A stretch of DNA of 64,000 nt from Aureimonas sp. AU20. GTDB taxonomy: Bacteria > Pseudomonadota > Alphaproteobacteria > Rhizobiales > Rhizobiaceae. The stretch is taken from the NCBI RefSeq assembly GCF_001442755.1, contig NZ_CP006369.1, positions 310,001 through 374,000 on the forward strand. Reading direction: 5' to 3'. Positions 41,851-49,897 of this stretch are shown piece by piece; position 1 is the stretch's first letter, and the number at the start of each line of letters is the position of its first letter. A program made the translations under genes and the position numbers. Below the pieces are notes generated by a model, which saw nothing but the letters and a program-made list of their open reading frames with translations, ran no database searches and was not told where the DNA came from.

Positions 41851-42658
41851 GCGACAACGCCCCGTCCCCTTTCCCAAGGCCGGCACCGTTCCCGCCGTGT
41901 CGGTCACCGATCTCAGAAAATCGTTCGGCGCGCTCGAAGTCCTCAAGGGCGTGTCGCTCGAAGCGCGGGAAGGCGAGGTGATCTCGATCCTCGGCTCCTC
42001 GGGATCGGGCAAGTCCACGATGCTTCGATGCATCAACATGCTGGAGGTTCCCGACTCCGGCGATGTTGCGGTCGGCGGCGAGATCATCGCTTTGCGCAAG
42101 CGACGCCACGGCACCGAACCAGCCGACCGCCGGCAGGTGGACCGGCTGCGCGCCCATATCGGGATGGTGTTCCAGAGCTTCAATCTCTGGTCCCACATGA
42201 CGATCCTAGAAAATGTCGCGGAAGCGCCGATCCACGTTCAGAAGCGCCCGAAGGCGGAATGCCTGGAAGAGGCCGAGGCGCTTCTCGCCCGCGTCGGCAT
42301 CGCGGACAAGCGCCATCACTACCCCTCGCAGCTTTCCGGCGGGCAGCAGCAAAGGGCCGCGATCGCGCGCGCGCTCGCCCAAAGGCCCAAGGTCATGCTG
42401 TTCGACGAGCCGACCTCGGCGCTCGACCCCGAGCTCGTCGGCGAGGTGCTGCGGGTCATGCGCTCGCTGGCCGAGGAAGGGCGCACCATGCTGGTGGTCA
42501 CCCACGAGATGGGCTTCGCGCGCGACGTGTCCAGCAAGGTGCTCTTCCTTCACAAGGGCGCCGTGGAAGAGGAAGCGACACCCGCCGACTTCTTCTCCAA
42601 CCCCACCTCCCCTCGCGTCCGCGAATTCCTGTCGCTTTCGGCGGGGCATCGACTCTGA
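41843..42658 (+). CDS. Polar amino acid ABC transporter ATPase, HisP-like
   Basis: A 271-residue ATPase. Walker [11 protein letters not shown] loop [12 protein letters not shown], signature [15 protein letters not shown], Walker [15 protein letters not shown] and the switch histidine in VVTHEMGFA are all intact. The insertion between strand regions ([20 protein letters not shown]) is typical of HisP/OccP ATPases for basic amino acids and opines. ATG 41843 is preferred to 41828 because AGGAG sits at 41833-41837. Confidence 0.89.
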   Translation: MLERQRPVPFPKAGTVPAVSVTDLRKSFGALEVLKGVSLEAREGEVISILGSSGSGKSTMLRCINMLEVPDSGDVAVGGEIIALRKRRHGTEPADRRQVDRLRAHIGMVFQSFNLWSHMTILENVAEAPIHVQKRPKAECLEEAEALLARVGIADKRHHYPSQLSGGQQQRAAIARALAQRPKVMLFDEPTSALDPELVGEVLRVMRSLAEEGRTMLVVTHEMGFARDVSSKVLFLHKGAVEEEATPADFFSNPTSPRVREFLSLSAGHRL

Positions 42659-42694
42659 GCAAGGAGCCCTGCTCGGGTGGAACGCGAAGCGGCG

Positions 42695-43852
42695 TCAGTC
42701 CACGATCGCATGCGGCACGAAGCGGGAAAGGTTGCAGGTGATGCGGGAGCGATCCTCGCGGATGCCGAGGCCGCAGGCGAGATCGCCGACGACCCATGTG
42801 CCGAGAACCGCGAACTGCCCCGCCGCCTCGAACAAGGGCGTGAACGCCTGCACCACGGTCGGCCCCTCGCCGTAGTCGCCCTCCGTCTCCTCGGCCGTCC
42901 GGCCGTTCTCCAGGATCGCGACGTTCTCTCCCTCGCGCGAGTGGAAGGGCTTGCGCACGCTGCTGGTCACCGTTTCGGCTCTCGGGTCGTCCGCGAAGAA
43001 GGCGGGCAGAAGGTTGGGATGCCCGGGATGGCGCTCCCAGAGGAGCGGTAGGATGCCCTTGTTGGAGAGGATCGCCTTCCAGGGCGGCTCCACCCATTGC
43101 GTGCCCGAGGTTGGGAGATGGCGCGCATAGGGCTCGCGCATCATGTCTTCCCAAGGATAGAGCTTGAAGCAGCGATCGATCACCCGCTCCATCGGATCGA
43201 CGAAGCGCCCGGCCTCGTCCACGCCGATCGAACCCATGTCGATCAAGGCCGTGCGGTGCCCGGCCTGCACGGCGCAATCCATGAGATAGGCGGCAGTGCC
43301 GCGATCTTCGTCGCTGGCGGTGATCGCGGCGAAATGGAAGATGCGGTCCGCCGGATGGGCGGCGAAGGCGGAGATCAGGCTTTCCTGGATCAGGTTGAAC
43401 TGATCGGCGCCCTCCGGCAACCGGCCGAGTCCAACCTGATCGATCAGCCAGTCATACTGGAAATAGGCGGCTTCGAAGACGCCGGTCGGCGTGTCGGCGT
43501 TGTATTCCAGAAGCTTGGCCGGGCCTCGCCCGTCATAGGCGAGGTCGAACCGGCCATAAAGCGAGGCTTCGCCGGCACGAAAGGAGGCGCGCACCGTGTC
43601 GAACTGATCGACGGGAATGGCGAGCCGCGTCATCAGAGCCTCGGACTCCACGACCTCGGCCGCGAGATCCCGGCACATCTCATGCAGGGCCTGCGTCGGC
43701 GCCTCGATCCCCTCCTCGATCTCCTCCATGGTGAAGCGGTAGTAGACGTCGTCCAGCCAATAGGGCTCGCCATACATTTCGTGGAAGCCGAAGCCGACGG
43801 CCTCCGCCTTGGCTTGCCAGCCGTCGCGGGCGGGAATGGTCAGGCGTTCCAT
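42695..43852 (-). CDS. yjfC: Glutathionylspermidine synthase-like ligase, YjfC-type
   Basis: A 385-residue protein of the glutathionylspermidine synthase family (ATP-grasp-like). E. coli YjfC is the closest named type. Visible features include LLEYNADTPTGVFEAAYFQ, the ATP/Mg region ILSNKGILPLLWERHPGHPNLLPAF and GTWVVGDLACGLGIREDRSRIT at the end. The family joins a peptide carboxylate to an amine, as in glutathione plus spermidine, but no substrate is proven for YjfC-type members. It ends the four-gene minus-strand unit whose other members match YjfM, YjfL and YjfK. Confidence 0.87.
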   Translation of the reverse strand: MERLTIPARDGWQAKAEAVGFGFHEMYGEPYWLDDVYYRFTMEEIEEGIEAPTQALHEMCRDLAAEVVESEALMTRLAIPVDQFDTVRASFRAGEASLYGRFDLAYDGRGPAKLLEYNADTPTGVFEAAYFQYDWLIDQVGLGRLPEGADQFNLIQESLISAFAAHPADRIFHFAAITASDEDRGTAAYLMDCAVQAGHRTALIDMGSIGVDEAGRFVDPMERVIDRCFKLYPWEDMMREPYARHLPTSGTQWVEPPWKAILSNKGILPLLWERHPGHPNLLPAFFADDPRAETVTSSVRKPFHSREGENVAILENGRTAEETEGDYGEGPTVVQAFTPLFEAAGQFAVLGTWVVGDLACGLGIREDRSRITCNLSRFVPHAIVD

Positions 43853-43855
43853 GCG

Positions 43856-44425
43856 TCACCCGCCATGGGAGCCGCCACGCCCGAAGGACAGGCCCCCGAA
43901 GCCGCCGCGCGAGATGGCGCGCGTGTTCACGTTGGCCGGGCGGGGCGGGGTGACCTCAGTCCCGACTACCGGGTCCGAGCGCAGGGTCTTGCCGGAGCGG
44001 TTGGTGAAGATCGGCGTCGAGCGCGGATAATAGCCGCCGCTGTAGCTGCCGCTGTAGCCCGAATGGCTCTGCACCGCCGAGGACAGGAGATAGCCGGTCA
44101 TGAGAGGCAGGAAGATGCTGCCGACGCCCGGCTGGCCCGGCTGCTCGCGCGGCACCTCAACGCAGTGCCCGGCCCCATACTCGCTCTCGCAGGCCGTCCC
44201 GCTGTCGAACCTGGGGGCCGAGCGCATGTGCTCCTTCATAGCCGCCTGATATTCCGACTGGCAGACGCCGGTGGAATAACCGGCCTCGACGCATTGCGCG
44301 ACCGAGGTGTACATCGTGTTCTCGTCCGGCCCGCCGTCGCAGCGCGACAAGACCAGCGTCCCGGCAGCGATCGTGCCGAGGGCCAGGAGCGGCCCGCTTG
44401 CGAGATCGGTGAAGCGCTTCCTCAT
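43856..44425 (-). CDS. yjfM: DUF1190 family protein, YjfM-like
   Basis: A 189-residue DUF1190 protein. It has an N-terminal hydrophobic segment (ASGPLLALGTIAAGTLVLS, then RCDGG), a conserved middle with YTSVAQCVEAGYSTGVCQSEYQAA and CESEYGAGHCVEV, and a tyrosine/serine/glycine-rich C-terminus ending in FGGLSFGRGGSHGG. The cysteines are conserved in the family and may form disulfides outside the inner membrane. Function unknown. The stop is 3 bases before the yjfC start. Confidence 0.84.
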   Translation of the reverse strand: MRKRFTDLASGPLLALGTIAAGTLVLSRCDGGPDENTMYTSVAQCVEAGYSTGVCQSEYQAAMKEHMRSAPRFDSGTACESEYGAGHCVEVPREQPGQPGVGSIFLPLMTGYLLSSAVQSHSGYSGSYSGGYYPRSTPIFTNRSGKTLRSDPVVGTEVTPPRPANVNTRAISRGGFGGLSFGRGGSHGG

Positions 44426-44435
44426 GGCGGCGGTC

Positions 44436-44837
44436 TCACGACGTCATGCAGGCGGCGTTGAGGACGCCGACCGCCAGCGAAATGCCCGCCGACCAGAGCC
44501 CGCCGGCCATTTCGCCCTCCGTGATGCGCCGGGGCATGTCGCGCATGGCAAGGCACGCGACGCCGAAGGCGATCGCCTGGAACACGCCGCCGATCACCGC
44601 CCAGATCGCGAAATCGGCCAGCGACACGGAATGGGCGGCGGCGGACGCGAGCGGCAGCGAGAAGCCGAGGATCGCACCTAGAAACGCCACCACCGCCGCC
44701 GAATTGCCGGTGCGGATCAGGCGCAACTCATGCTGCGGGGTCAGCGCGGAATAGGCGGCCGCGAAGGCGGCAAGGGCCGCGAGGCCCGTGGCGAAATAGG
44801 CGAGAAAGGCCGGCAGGCCCGCGACGTAGCCGAACAT
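44436..44837 (-). CDS. yjfL: DUF350 family membrane protein, YjfL-like
   Basis: A 133-residue membrane protein with four spans matching DUF350, the family of E. coli YjfL. It begins with a hydrophobic segment, then PQHELRLIRTGNSAAVVAFLGAILGFSLPLASA, the DUF350 core, and ends AISLAVGVLNAACMTS. Its role is unknown; the proteins are encoded with PspA-like proteins in several phyla, so a membrane-stress function is suspected. Confidence 0.84.
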   Translation of the reverse strand: MFGYVAGLPAFLAYFATGLAALAAFAAAYSALTPQHELRLIRTGNSAAVVAFLGAILGFSLPLASAAAHSVSLADFAIWAVIGGVFQAIAFGVACLAMRDMPRRITEGEMAGGLWSAGISLAVGVLNAACMTS

Positions 44838-44871
44838 GTCGGGAGGGTTCCTTTTGCGAAGAGTCGAGAGG

Positions 44872-45540
44872 TCAGAGACGGCGCACGTCGGCCGCCATCA
44901 GCCCGTAGCCGATGATGAACTCGATCGAGCTTCCCTGCGCGGCCGCCTCCTGGCCGAGGTCGCGCTCGATATTGATGAGCAGCATCTCGCGGCCCTCGCC
45001 CAGCTGGCGGGCATAGAGCATGCAGGACTGATGGATCTCGCGGCGCGCCTCGCCGTCGTCCACGGTCTCGACGAACTCCACGAGATCGGCCCGTCCCGAG
45101 CCCTCCCCCCAGAAGCGCTCGAACAGGACGCCGTCGGCGTCGTAGCGCGGCTGGCCGATCAGGCCGGCGGGCCCGCGCCAATGGGCCCACTCGGCCGAGC
45201 CGACGGGCACCACGCTGTCCCAGGGGCGGTAGAGGCTGACGTCAATGAGATCGTCGCCCGGCGCGCCGGAGGCCGACAGCACCTGGAGGATCGTGTTGTC
45301 GGCATCATAATAGCGCGACAGGATCATGTCCGCGTCGAGCCGCGCCTCGCCATAGGCGGCGACGATCATCATGCCCCCGGCGGGCACGGGCATCGCCGTC
45401 GACGCGCCGGCCATCGTGGCCTGGAGGCTGAGCGTGTCGATGTCGATGCCGCCGCCGATGGCGACGCCGAGAGGGCCGCGCTCCGCGGGAAGGTCGCTCG
45501 CCTCGCTCCCCGATCCCCAACCAAAGATGCGTCCGATCAT
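44872..45540 (-). CDS. yjfK: DUF2491 family protein, YjfK-like
   Basis: A 222-residue cytosolic protein of the DUF2491 family (E. coli YjfK). It starts MIGRIFGWGSGSEAS and contains ADNTILQVLSASG, LIDVSLYRPWDSVVPVG, RYDADGVLFERFWGEG and SSIEFIIGYGLMAADVRRL. No membrane span or signal peptide. The ATG at 45540 faces yjfI 95 bases away on the other strand, so both units likely share a divergent promoter region. Function unknown. Confidence 0.84.
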   Translation of the reverse strand: MIGRIFGWGSGSEASDLPAERGPLGVAIGGGIDIDTLSLQATMAGASTAMPVPAGGMMIVAAYGEARLDADMILSRYYDADNTILQVLSASGAPGDDLIDVSLYRPWDSVVPVGSAEWAHWRGPAGLIGQPRYDADGVLFERFWGEGSGRADLVEFVETVDDGEARREIHQSCMLYARQLGEGREMLLINIERDLGQEAAAQGSSIEFIIGYGLMAADVRRL

Positions 45541-45635
45541 CGCTTCGTGCCTTGTTCCGTCCCGCACAACCAGTATGACATAACGGCCACCCGGTGAAGG
45601 CGTGGTGACGAGTTCGAACGGGAGTTCGCAAAGAC

Positions 45636-46061
45636 GTGGCAAACTGGAACCTCGCATCCCTTACGGAACTCTTTGCGGCCGATCCGCCGGCGCTCGGCGA
45701 CGTGGACGTGTCGGTCGAGGGCGACGTCCTTCGCGTGACGCTGAAGGAGAGAGGGCATCTCGATGTCTTCGTCGTCGCCGGCGGCGACCAGATCCTCGCC
45801 AGCGTGATGCTCGCGCCCGCCGAAAGCGTGCCGAACCGGTCCGCCTTCGAGCGGTTGGCGCTGAAGACCCACAAGCTCGTGCCGCTCTCCACCTTCGGCA
45901 TCTCGACCGTCAACGGCGAGGAATGGTACGAGCTGTTCGGCTCGCTGTCGGCCCGGTCCTCGGCCGAGGTCGTCGTGGAAGAGATCGCCGTTCTCGCCGG
46001 CAACGCGGCGGACGCCGCCGCCTTCATGTCCGAGTGGCGCCAGGGAAAGGGCCAAGCATGA
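45636..46061 (+). CDS. yjfI: DUF2170 family protein, YjfI-like
   Basis: A 141-residue protein of DUF2170 (E. coli YjfI), small and soluble. Features: LKERGHLDVFVVAGGDQILASVML, FERLALKTHKLVPLSTFGIST and YELFGSLSARSS. The start is GTG at 45636, with GGGAG upstream. It overlaps the next gene by 4 bases. It heads the plus-strand half of the divided yjf set. Function unknown; likely partner of the PspA-like protein. Confidence 0.84.
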   Translation: MANWNLASLTELFAADPPALGDVDVSVEGDVLRVTLKERGHLDVFVVAGGDQILASVMLAPAESVPNRSAFERLALKTHKLVPLSTFGISTVNGEEWYELFGSLSARSSAEVVVEEIAVLAGNAADAAAFMSEWRQGKGQA

Positions 46062-46807
46062 GCGTTTGGGGCAAGCTGTTCTCCGCCGTGCGCGGGGGCA
46101 TCAACGAGGCGGCGGAAAGCGTGGCGGACACGCAGGCGCTGCGCACGCTCGATCAGGAAATCCGCGACGCGGACGCCGCGCTGCGCAAGGCGCGCGCCGA
46201 CCTCGCCGGCATCATGGCCACCGCCAAGGCGCTGAGCCGGCGGGTGGACGAGGCGCGGGCCAAGGACCAGAAGGATCTGGAATCGGCGCGCGCCGCCATT
46301 GCGGCGGGCCGCGAGGACCTGGCCCGTCAGCTGGCCGACCGCATGTCGCGCAACCGCTCGGACCTCTCGCGCGACGAGGCGGAGCTGCAGCGCCTTCAGG
46401 CGTCGCAGGCGCAAATGCTGCGCGCCGTGCAGGACACCGAAACGCGCATCCAGACGATGCGCCGCGAGGTGGAAAGCGTGAAAGCCAACGAGTCCCTCCT
46501 GAAGGCGCAGTCGGCCATCGCCTCCAGCCATGCCGGCGTCAACTCGCGGCTCGGCAGCGCCATGGAATCGCTGGAGCGGGTGAAGAAGCGGCAGGAGGCC
46601 ATCGCCGGGCGGATCGAGGCCGGCGCGGAACTCCAGGCGCTGGAAAGCGGCTCCTCGCTTGATCGGGCCTTGCTGGAAGCGGGGATTGGCGGCAACCGCT
46701 CGTCGTCGGACGACGTCTTCGCCGAGATCCTGCGGGCGGAGCCCAAGCGGGACGAACTCCCATCGCCCGCGTCGGTCCCCGGCATCGGCTACGAGCCGAA
46801 ATCCTGA
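46058..46807 (+). CDS. yjfJ: PspA/IM30 family protein, YjfJ-like
   Basis: A 249-residue PspA/IM30 (ESCRT-III-like) protein. Almost all of it is predicted long alpha-helical coiled coil, rich in A, E, K, R and Q, beginning MSVWGKLFSAVRGGINEAAES with LRTLDQEIRDADAALRKARADL. PspA-type proteins bind and stabilise stressed inner membranes. The C-terminus (after residue 205) has a flexible tail with a short motif VFAEILRAEPKRDELPSPASV. It corresponds to E. coli YjfJ. A hairpin follows the stop. Confidence 0.88.
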   Translation: MSVWGKLFSAVRGGINEAAESVADTQALRTLDQEIRDADAALRKARADLAGIMATAKALSRRVDEARAKDQKDLESARAAIAAGREDLARQLADRMSRNRSDLSRDEAELQRLQASQAQMLRAVQDTETRIQTMRREVESVKANESLLKAQSAIASSHAGVNSRLGSAMESLERVKKRQEAIAGRIEAGAELQALESGSSLDRALLEAGIGGNRSSSDDVFAEILRAEPKRDELPSPASVPGIGYEPKS

Positions 46808-46820
46808 CGACGATTCGGCA

Positions 46821-46843
46821 CTCGGCGGCGAAGGGCCGCCGAG
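46821..46843 (+). terminator. Hairpin after yjfJ
   Basis: CTCGGCGGC (46821-46829) and GCCGCCGAG (46835-46843) form a perfect 9-bp stem with a 5-nt loop, 13 bases after the yjfJ stop. No T run follows. Confidence 0.6.
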
Positions 46844-47361
46844 CTTGCGGGATGCGGGGGCACCTCCGCGCGGATCGGCAACGGTCCGTGCGGGCATGTT
46901 GGCTCGACCCGGCCTGACGGCGGAGAAGCACTGGCGGACCGCCCCGGCCGGGTCGCCCAACAGTCTCTCCATTCATACCCTGCCGTCTTCGTCGGTTTGC
47001 TGCAGGCCCGCGCATGATCTTCGTAGAAGGTAAGACCTTCAACTCCGCGCGCGTTCTCTTAAGCTGCGATCTCTGGTGCCAGCGTTTCGGGCGGCTCTTT
47101 TGCGCGACCTGCTCGGCGTCTCTGATCATCCGATCGAGGGCGATCGATGTTCCGATGTCGGAAACGCGCTCCCTCGCGAATGGGAAAAGGTGCTTCGCCA
47201 AGACGATCACGTAGCGCCTTTGGGCCGGATGCGAGTGCTCTTCGCTCCCAAGCCATGCGGCGGCGATCGGGCTTCGTGCCGCGTCTCCCTCGCCTCCAGC
47301 GCGCACTGGCTCGAATGCCAGCGCTCTGCATAAAGCTCGACGGTTCTTCCCGTCTTGCTCC
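46844..47361. other. 518-bp intergenic region, no convincing gene
   Basis: Between the yjf set and the beta-hydroxyacid dehydrogenase gene I see no open frame with a ribosome site and a protein-like translation. A 10-bp inverted repeat, CGACCCGGCC at 46905-46914 and GGCCGGGTCG at 46946-46955, has a 31-nt spacer. A minus-strand stretch around 47010-47220 translates to a charged, somewhat protein-like segment (for example RMIRDAEQVAQKSRPKRW) but has no start and could be the remnant of a decayed gene. Confidence 0.4.
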
Positions 47362-48252
47362 TCAGGCACCCCCATCCCGCAAGTGCCGGATGATGCCGGA
47401 AAAATCGACATCGCCCTGCCCAGCCTCCGCGAAACCCGCATAAAGCTGCTCGGCATGGTGTCCGAGCGGCGTCTGCGCGCCGCTCGCATCGGCTGCCGCC
47501 TTGGCCAGCCGCAGGTCCTTCAGCATCAGGTTCGTCGCAAAGCCCGGCTTATAGTCGTTGTTGGCGGGCGAGGCGGGCACGGGGCCGGGTACGGGGCAGT
47601 AGCTGGTGAGCGACCAGCACTGGCCGGAGGAGGTCGAGGCGACGTCGAACAGGGCTTGGGGCGACAGGCCCAGCCGCTCGGCCAGAACGAAGGCCTCCGC
47701 CACCGCGATCATCGAGACCCCGAGGATCATGTTGTTGCAGATCTTCGCCGCCTGCCCCGCCCCCGGCCCGCCGCAGTGGACGATCCGCGAGCCCATGATC
47801 TCGAGAAGAGGCCGAGCCCTTTCGAACGCGGCGGCCTCGCCGCCGGCCATGAAGGTAAGCGTTCCCGCCTCCGCGCCCTTGGTGCCGCCCGAGACCGGTG
47901 CGTCGAGCGAGGCGAAGCCGGCCTGCGCGGCGAGGTCGTGCGCGCGCCCCGCGCTTTCGATGTCGATCGTGGAACAATCGACCAGCAGCGTGCCGGGTGC
48001 GAGATGCGGCAGCGCCTCCTGCCAGAGCGAGAAGACATGCGCTCCCGCCGGCAGCATGGTGATCACCACGCCCGCCTCGCGCACCGCCGCCGCGAGCGTT
48101 TCCGCGACCGGCAGGCCATCCGCCCGCGCCGCCTCGACTGCTGCCGGCGAAACGTCGAAGGCCGCCAGCGCGTGGCCGGCGCGACCCAGATTTAGAGCCA
48201 TCGGTCGGCCCATATGGCCGAGACCGATAAAGGCGATGCGGTTCGAACTCAT
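47362..48252 (-). CDS. Beta-hydroxyacid dehydrogenase (3-hydroxyisobutyrate dehydrogenase family)
   Basis: A 296-residue NAD(P)-dependent dehydrogenase of the 3-hydroxyisobutyrate dehydrogenase family. The cofactor motif GLGHMGRPMALNL is near residue 10, DAPVSGGTKGAEAGTL is the substrate loop, and the catalytic lysine is in GQAAKICNNMI. The C-terminal helix bundle follows. It is the last gene of a transport-and-oxidation operon, 42 bases after a GMC oxidoreductase. Candidate substrates are 3-hydroxyisobutyrate, tartronate semialdehyde or similar; the operon does not decide between them. Confidence 0.88.
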   Translation of the reverse strand: MSSNRIAFIGLGHMGRPMALNLGRAGHALAAFDVSPAAVEAARADGLPVAETLAAAVREAGVVITMLPAGAHVFSLWQEALPHLAPGTLLVDCSTIDIESAGRAHDLAAQAGFASLDAPVSGGTKGAEAGTLTFMAGGEAAAFERARPLLEIMGSRIVHCGGPGAGQAAKICNNMILGVSMIAVAEAFVLAERLGLSPQALFDVASTSSGQCWSLTSYCPVPGPVPASPANNDYKPGFATNLMLKDLRLAKAAADASGAQTPLGHHAEQLYAGFAEAGQGDVDFSGIIRHLRDGGA

Positions 48253-48294
48253 GATGGCATCCTTGAAAAAACGCGGCAGGCGACGAAAGGCGGC

Positions 48295-49893
48295 TCAGCG
48301 CCAAGACTGAAGGATCAGATCGGCGGCCTTTTCCGCGATCATCAGCGTCGGCGAGTTGGTGTTGCCGGAGACGATGCGGGGCATGATGGAGGCGTCCGCC
48401 ACGCGCAGGTTGCCGATGCCCCGCACGCGAAGCGCGGGATCCACCACGGAGCCCTCGTCCGCGCCCATGCGGCAGGTCCCGGCGGGATGAAAGATCGTGG
48501 TGCCGATAGCGCCGGCGGCGGCCACCAGTTCTTCCTCGCTTTCGAACTCCGGCCCCGGCTTGAACTCCTGCGGCCGGTAGGGCCGGAGCGCGTCCTGCGA
48601 CACGATGCGGCGGGTCAGGCGGATGGCGTCGGCGGCGACCCGCCGGTCAGTCTCGGTGGCAAGATAGTTCGGCCGGATGGCGGGCTGTTTTTTATGGTCG
48701 GGCGCCAGCGCATGGACGCTGCCGCGACTGTCCGGGCGCAGATTGCAGACGCTGGCGGTGAAGGCGGGAAAGCTGTGGACGCCCTCGCCGAACTTCTCCA
48801 GGCTCAGCGGCTGGACGTGATATTGCAGATTGGCCGTCTCGAAGGACGGATCGGACCGCGTGAAGACTCCGAGCTGGCTCGGCGCCATGGACATCGGCCC
48901 CGAGCGCATCACGGCATATTCCAGCGCGATCGAGGCCTTTCCGAGAAGCGTGCTCGCCCGCTCGTTGAGGGTGCGGATGCCGCTGACCTTGTAGGCGCAG
49001 CGCAGCTGCAGATGATCCTGCAGATTCTCGCCGACCTCGCGCCGCTCGGCGACCAGCGCGATTCCCGCCGCGCCCAGCACCTCGCCCCGACCTATCCCCG
49101 AGAGTTCCAGGATATGCGGCGAGCCGATCGCGCCTGCGCAAAGAACCACCTCACGGCGGCAGGCGGCGCGGCGCACCTCGCCATCAGCTTCGAACTCGAC
49201 ACCCTTGGCCGCCCGATCTTCGATCAGGAGCCTGCGGACATGCGCGCCGGTCACGACGGTGAGATTCTTCCGGTGCCGCACCGGCTTCAGGAAGGCCTTG
49301 ACCGCGTTCCAGCGCACGCCCCGGCGCTGGTTCACCTTGAAGTAGGAGGAGCCTTCGTTGTCGCCCCGGTTGAAATCCTCGATGCGCGGAATGCCGGCCT
49401 GCTCCGCGGCGGCGCGGAAGGCGTCGAGAATGTCCCAGCGCAGGCGCGGCGGCTCGACGCGCCATTCGCCGCCAACCCCGTGCATCTCGTCGGCCCCGGC
49501 GAAATAATCCTCCGAACGCTTGAACAGCGGCAGGACATCGTCCCAGCCCCAGCCCGCGCAGCCCATCTGGCGCCAGAGATCGTAGTCGCGCGCCTGTCCG
49601 CGCATGTAGATCATGCCGTTGATCGAGGAGCAGCCGCCCAGCACCTTGCCCCGGGGATAGGCGAGCGCGCGCCCGTTCAGCCCGGCCTCGGCGTCGGTCT
49701 GGAAGCACCAGTCCGTGCGCGGATTGCCGATGCAGAAGAGATAGCCGACCGGAATGTGGACCCAGGCGTAATTGTCCCGCTGTCCGGCTTCCAGGAGGAG
49801 AACCGAAGCGTTCGGATCGGCCGACAGGCGGTTGGCCAGCGCGCAGCCCGCCGTGCCGCCGCCGATCACGATGAAGTCGTAGGCCTCCTCCAT
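48295..49893 (-). CDS. GMC-family FAD oxidoreductase
   Basis: A 532-residue flavoprotein of the glucose-methanol-choline family. The N-terminal FAD motif is VIGGGTAGCALANRL; GMC signature 1 is around RGKVLGGCSSINGMIYMRG, and signature 2 is GAIGSPHILELSGIG. The catalytic histidines lie in FHPAGTCRMG and SGNTNSPTLMIAEKAADLIL. It oxidises an alcohol to an aldehyde, as in choline or polyol dehydrogenases; the context (liv-type uptake, hydroxyacid dehydrogenase) suggests an alcohol or hydroxyacid taken up from outside. No signal peptide. Confidence 0.88.
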   Translation of the reverse strand: MEEAYDFIVIGGGTAGCALANRLSADPNASVLLLEAGQRDNYAWVHIPVGYLFCIGNPRTDWCFQTDAEAGLNGRALAYPRGKVLGGCSSINGMIYMRGQARDYDLWRQMGCAGWGWDDVLPLFKRSEDYFAGADEMHGVGGEWRVEPPRLRWDILDAFRAAAEQAGIPRIEDFNRGDNEGSSYFKVNQRRGVRWNAVKAFLKPVRHRKNLTVVTGAHVRRLLIEDRAAKGVEFEADGEVRRAACRREVVLCAGAIGSPHILELSGIGRGEVLGAAGIALVAERREVGENLQDHLQLRCAYKVSGIRTLNERASTLLGKASIALEYAVMRSGPMSMAPSQLGVFTRSDPSFETANLQYHVQPLSLEKFGEGVHSFPAFTASVCNLRPDSRGSVHALAPDHKKQPAIRPNYLATETDRRVAADAIRLTRRIVSQDALRPYRPQEFKPGPEFESEEELVAAAGAIGTTIFHPAGTCRMGADEGSVVDPALRVRGIGNLRVADASIMPRIVSGNTNSPTLMIAEKAADLILQSWR

Positions 49894-49897
49894 CGGA

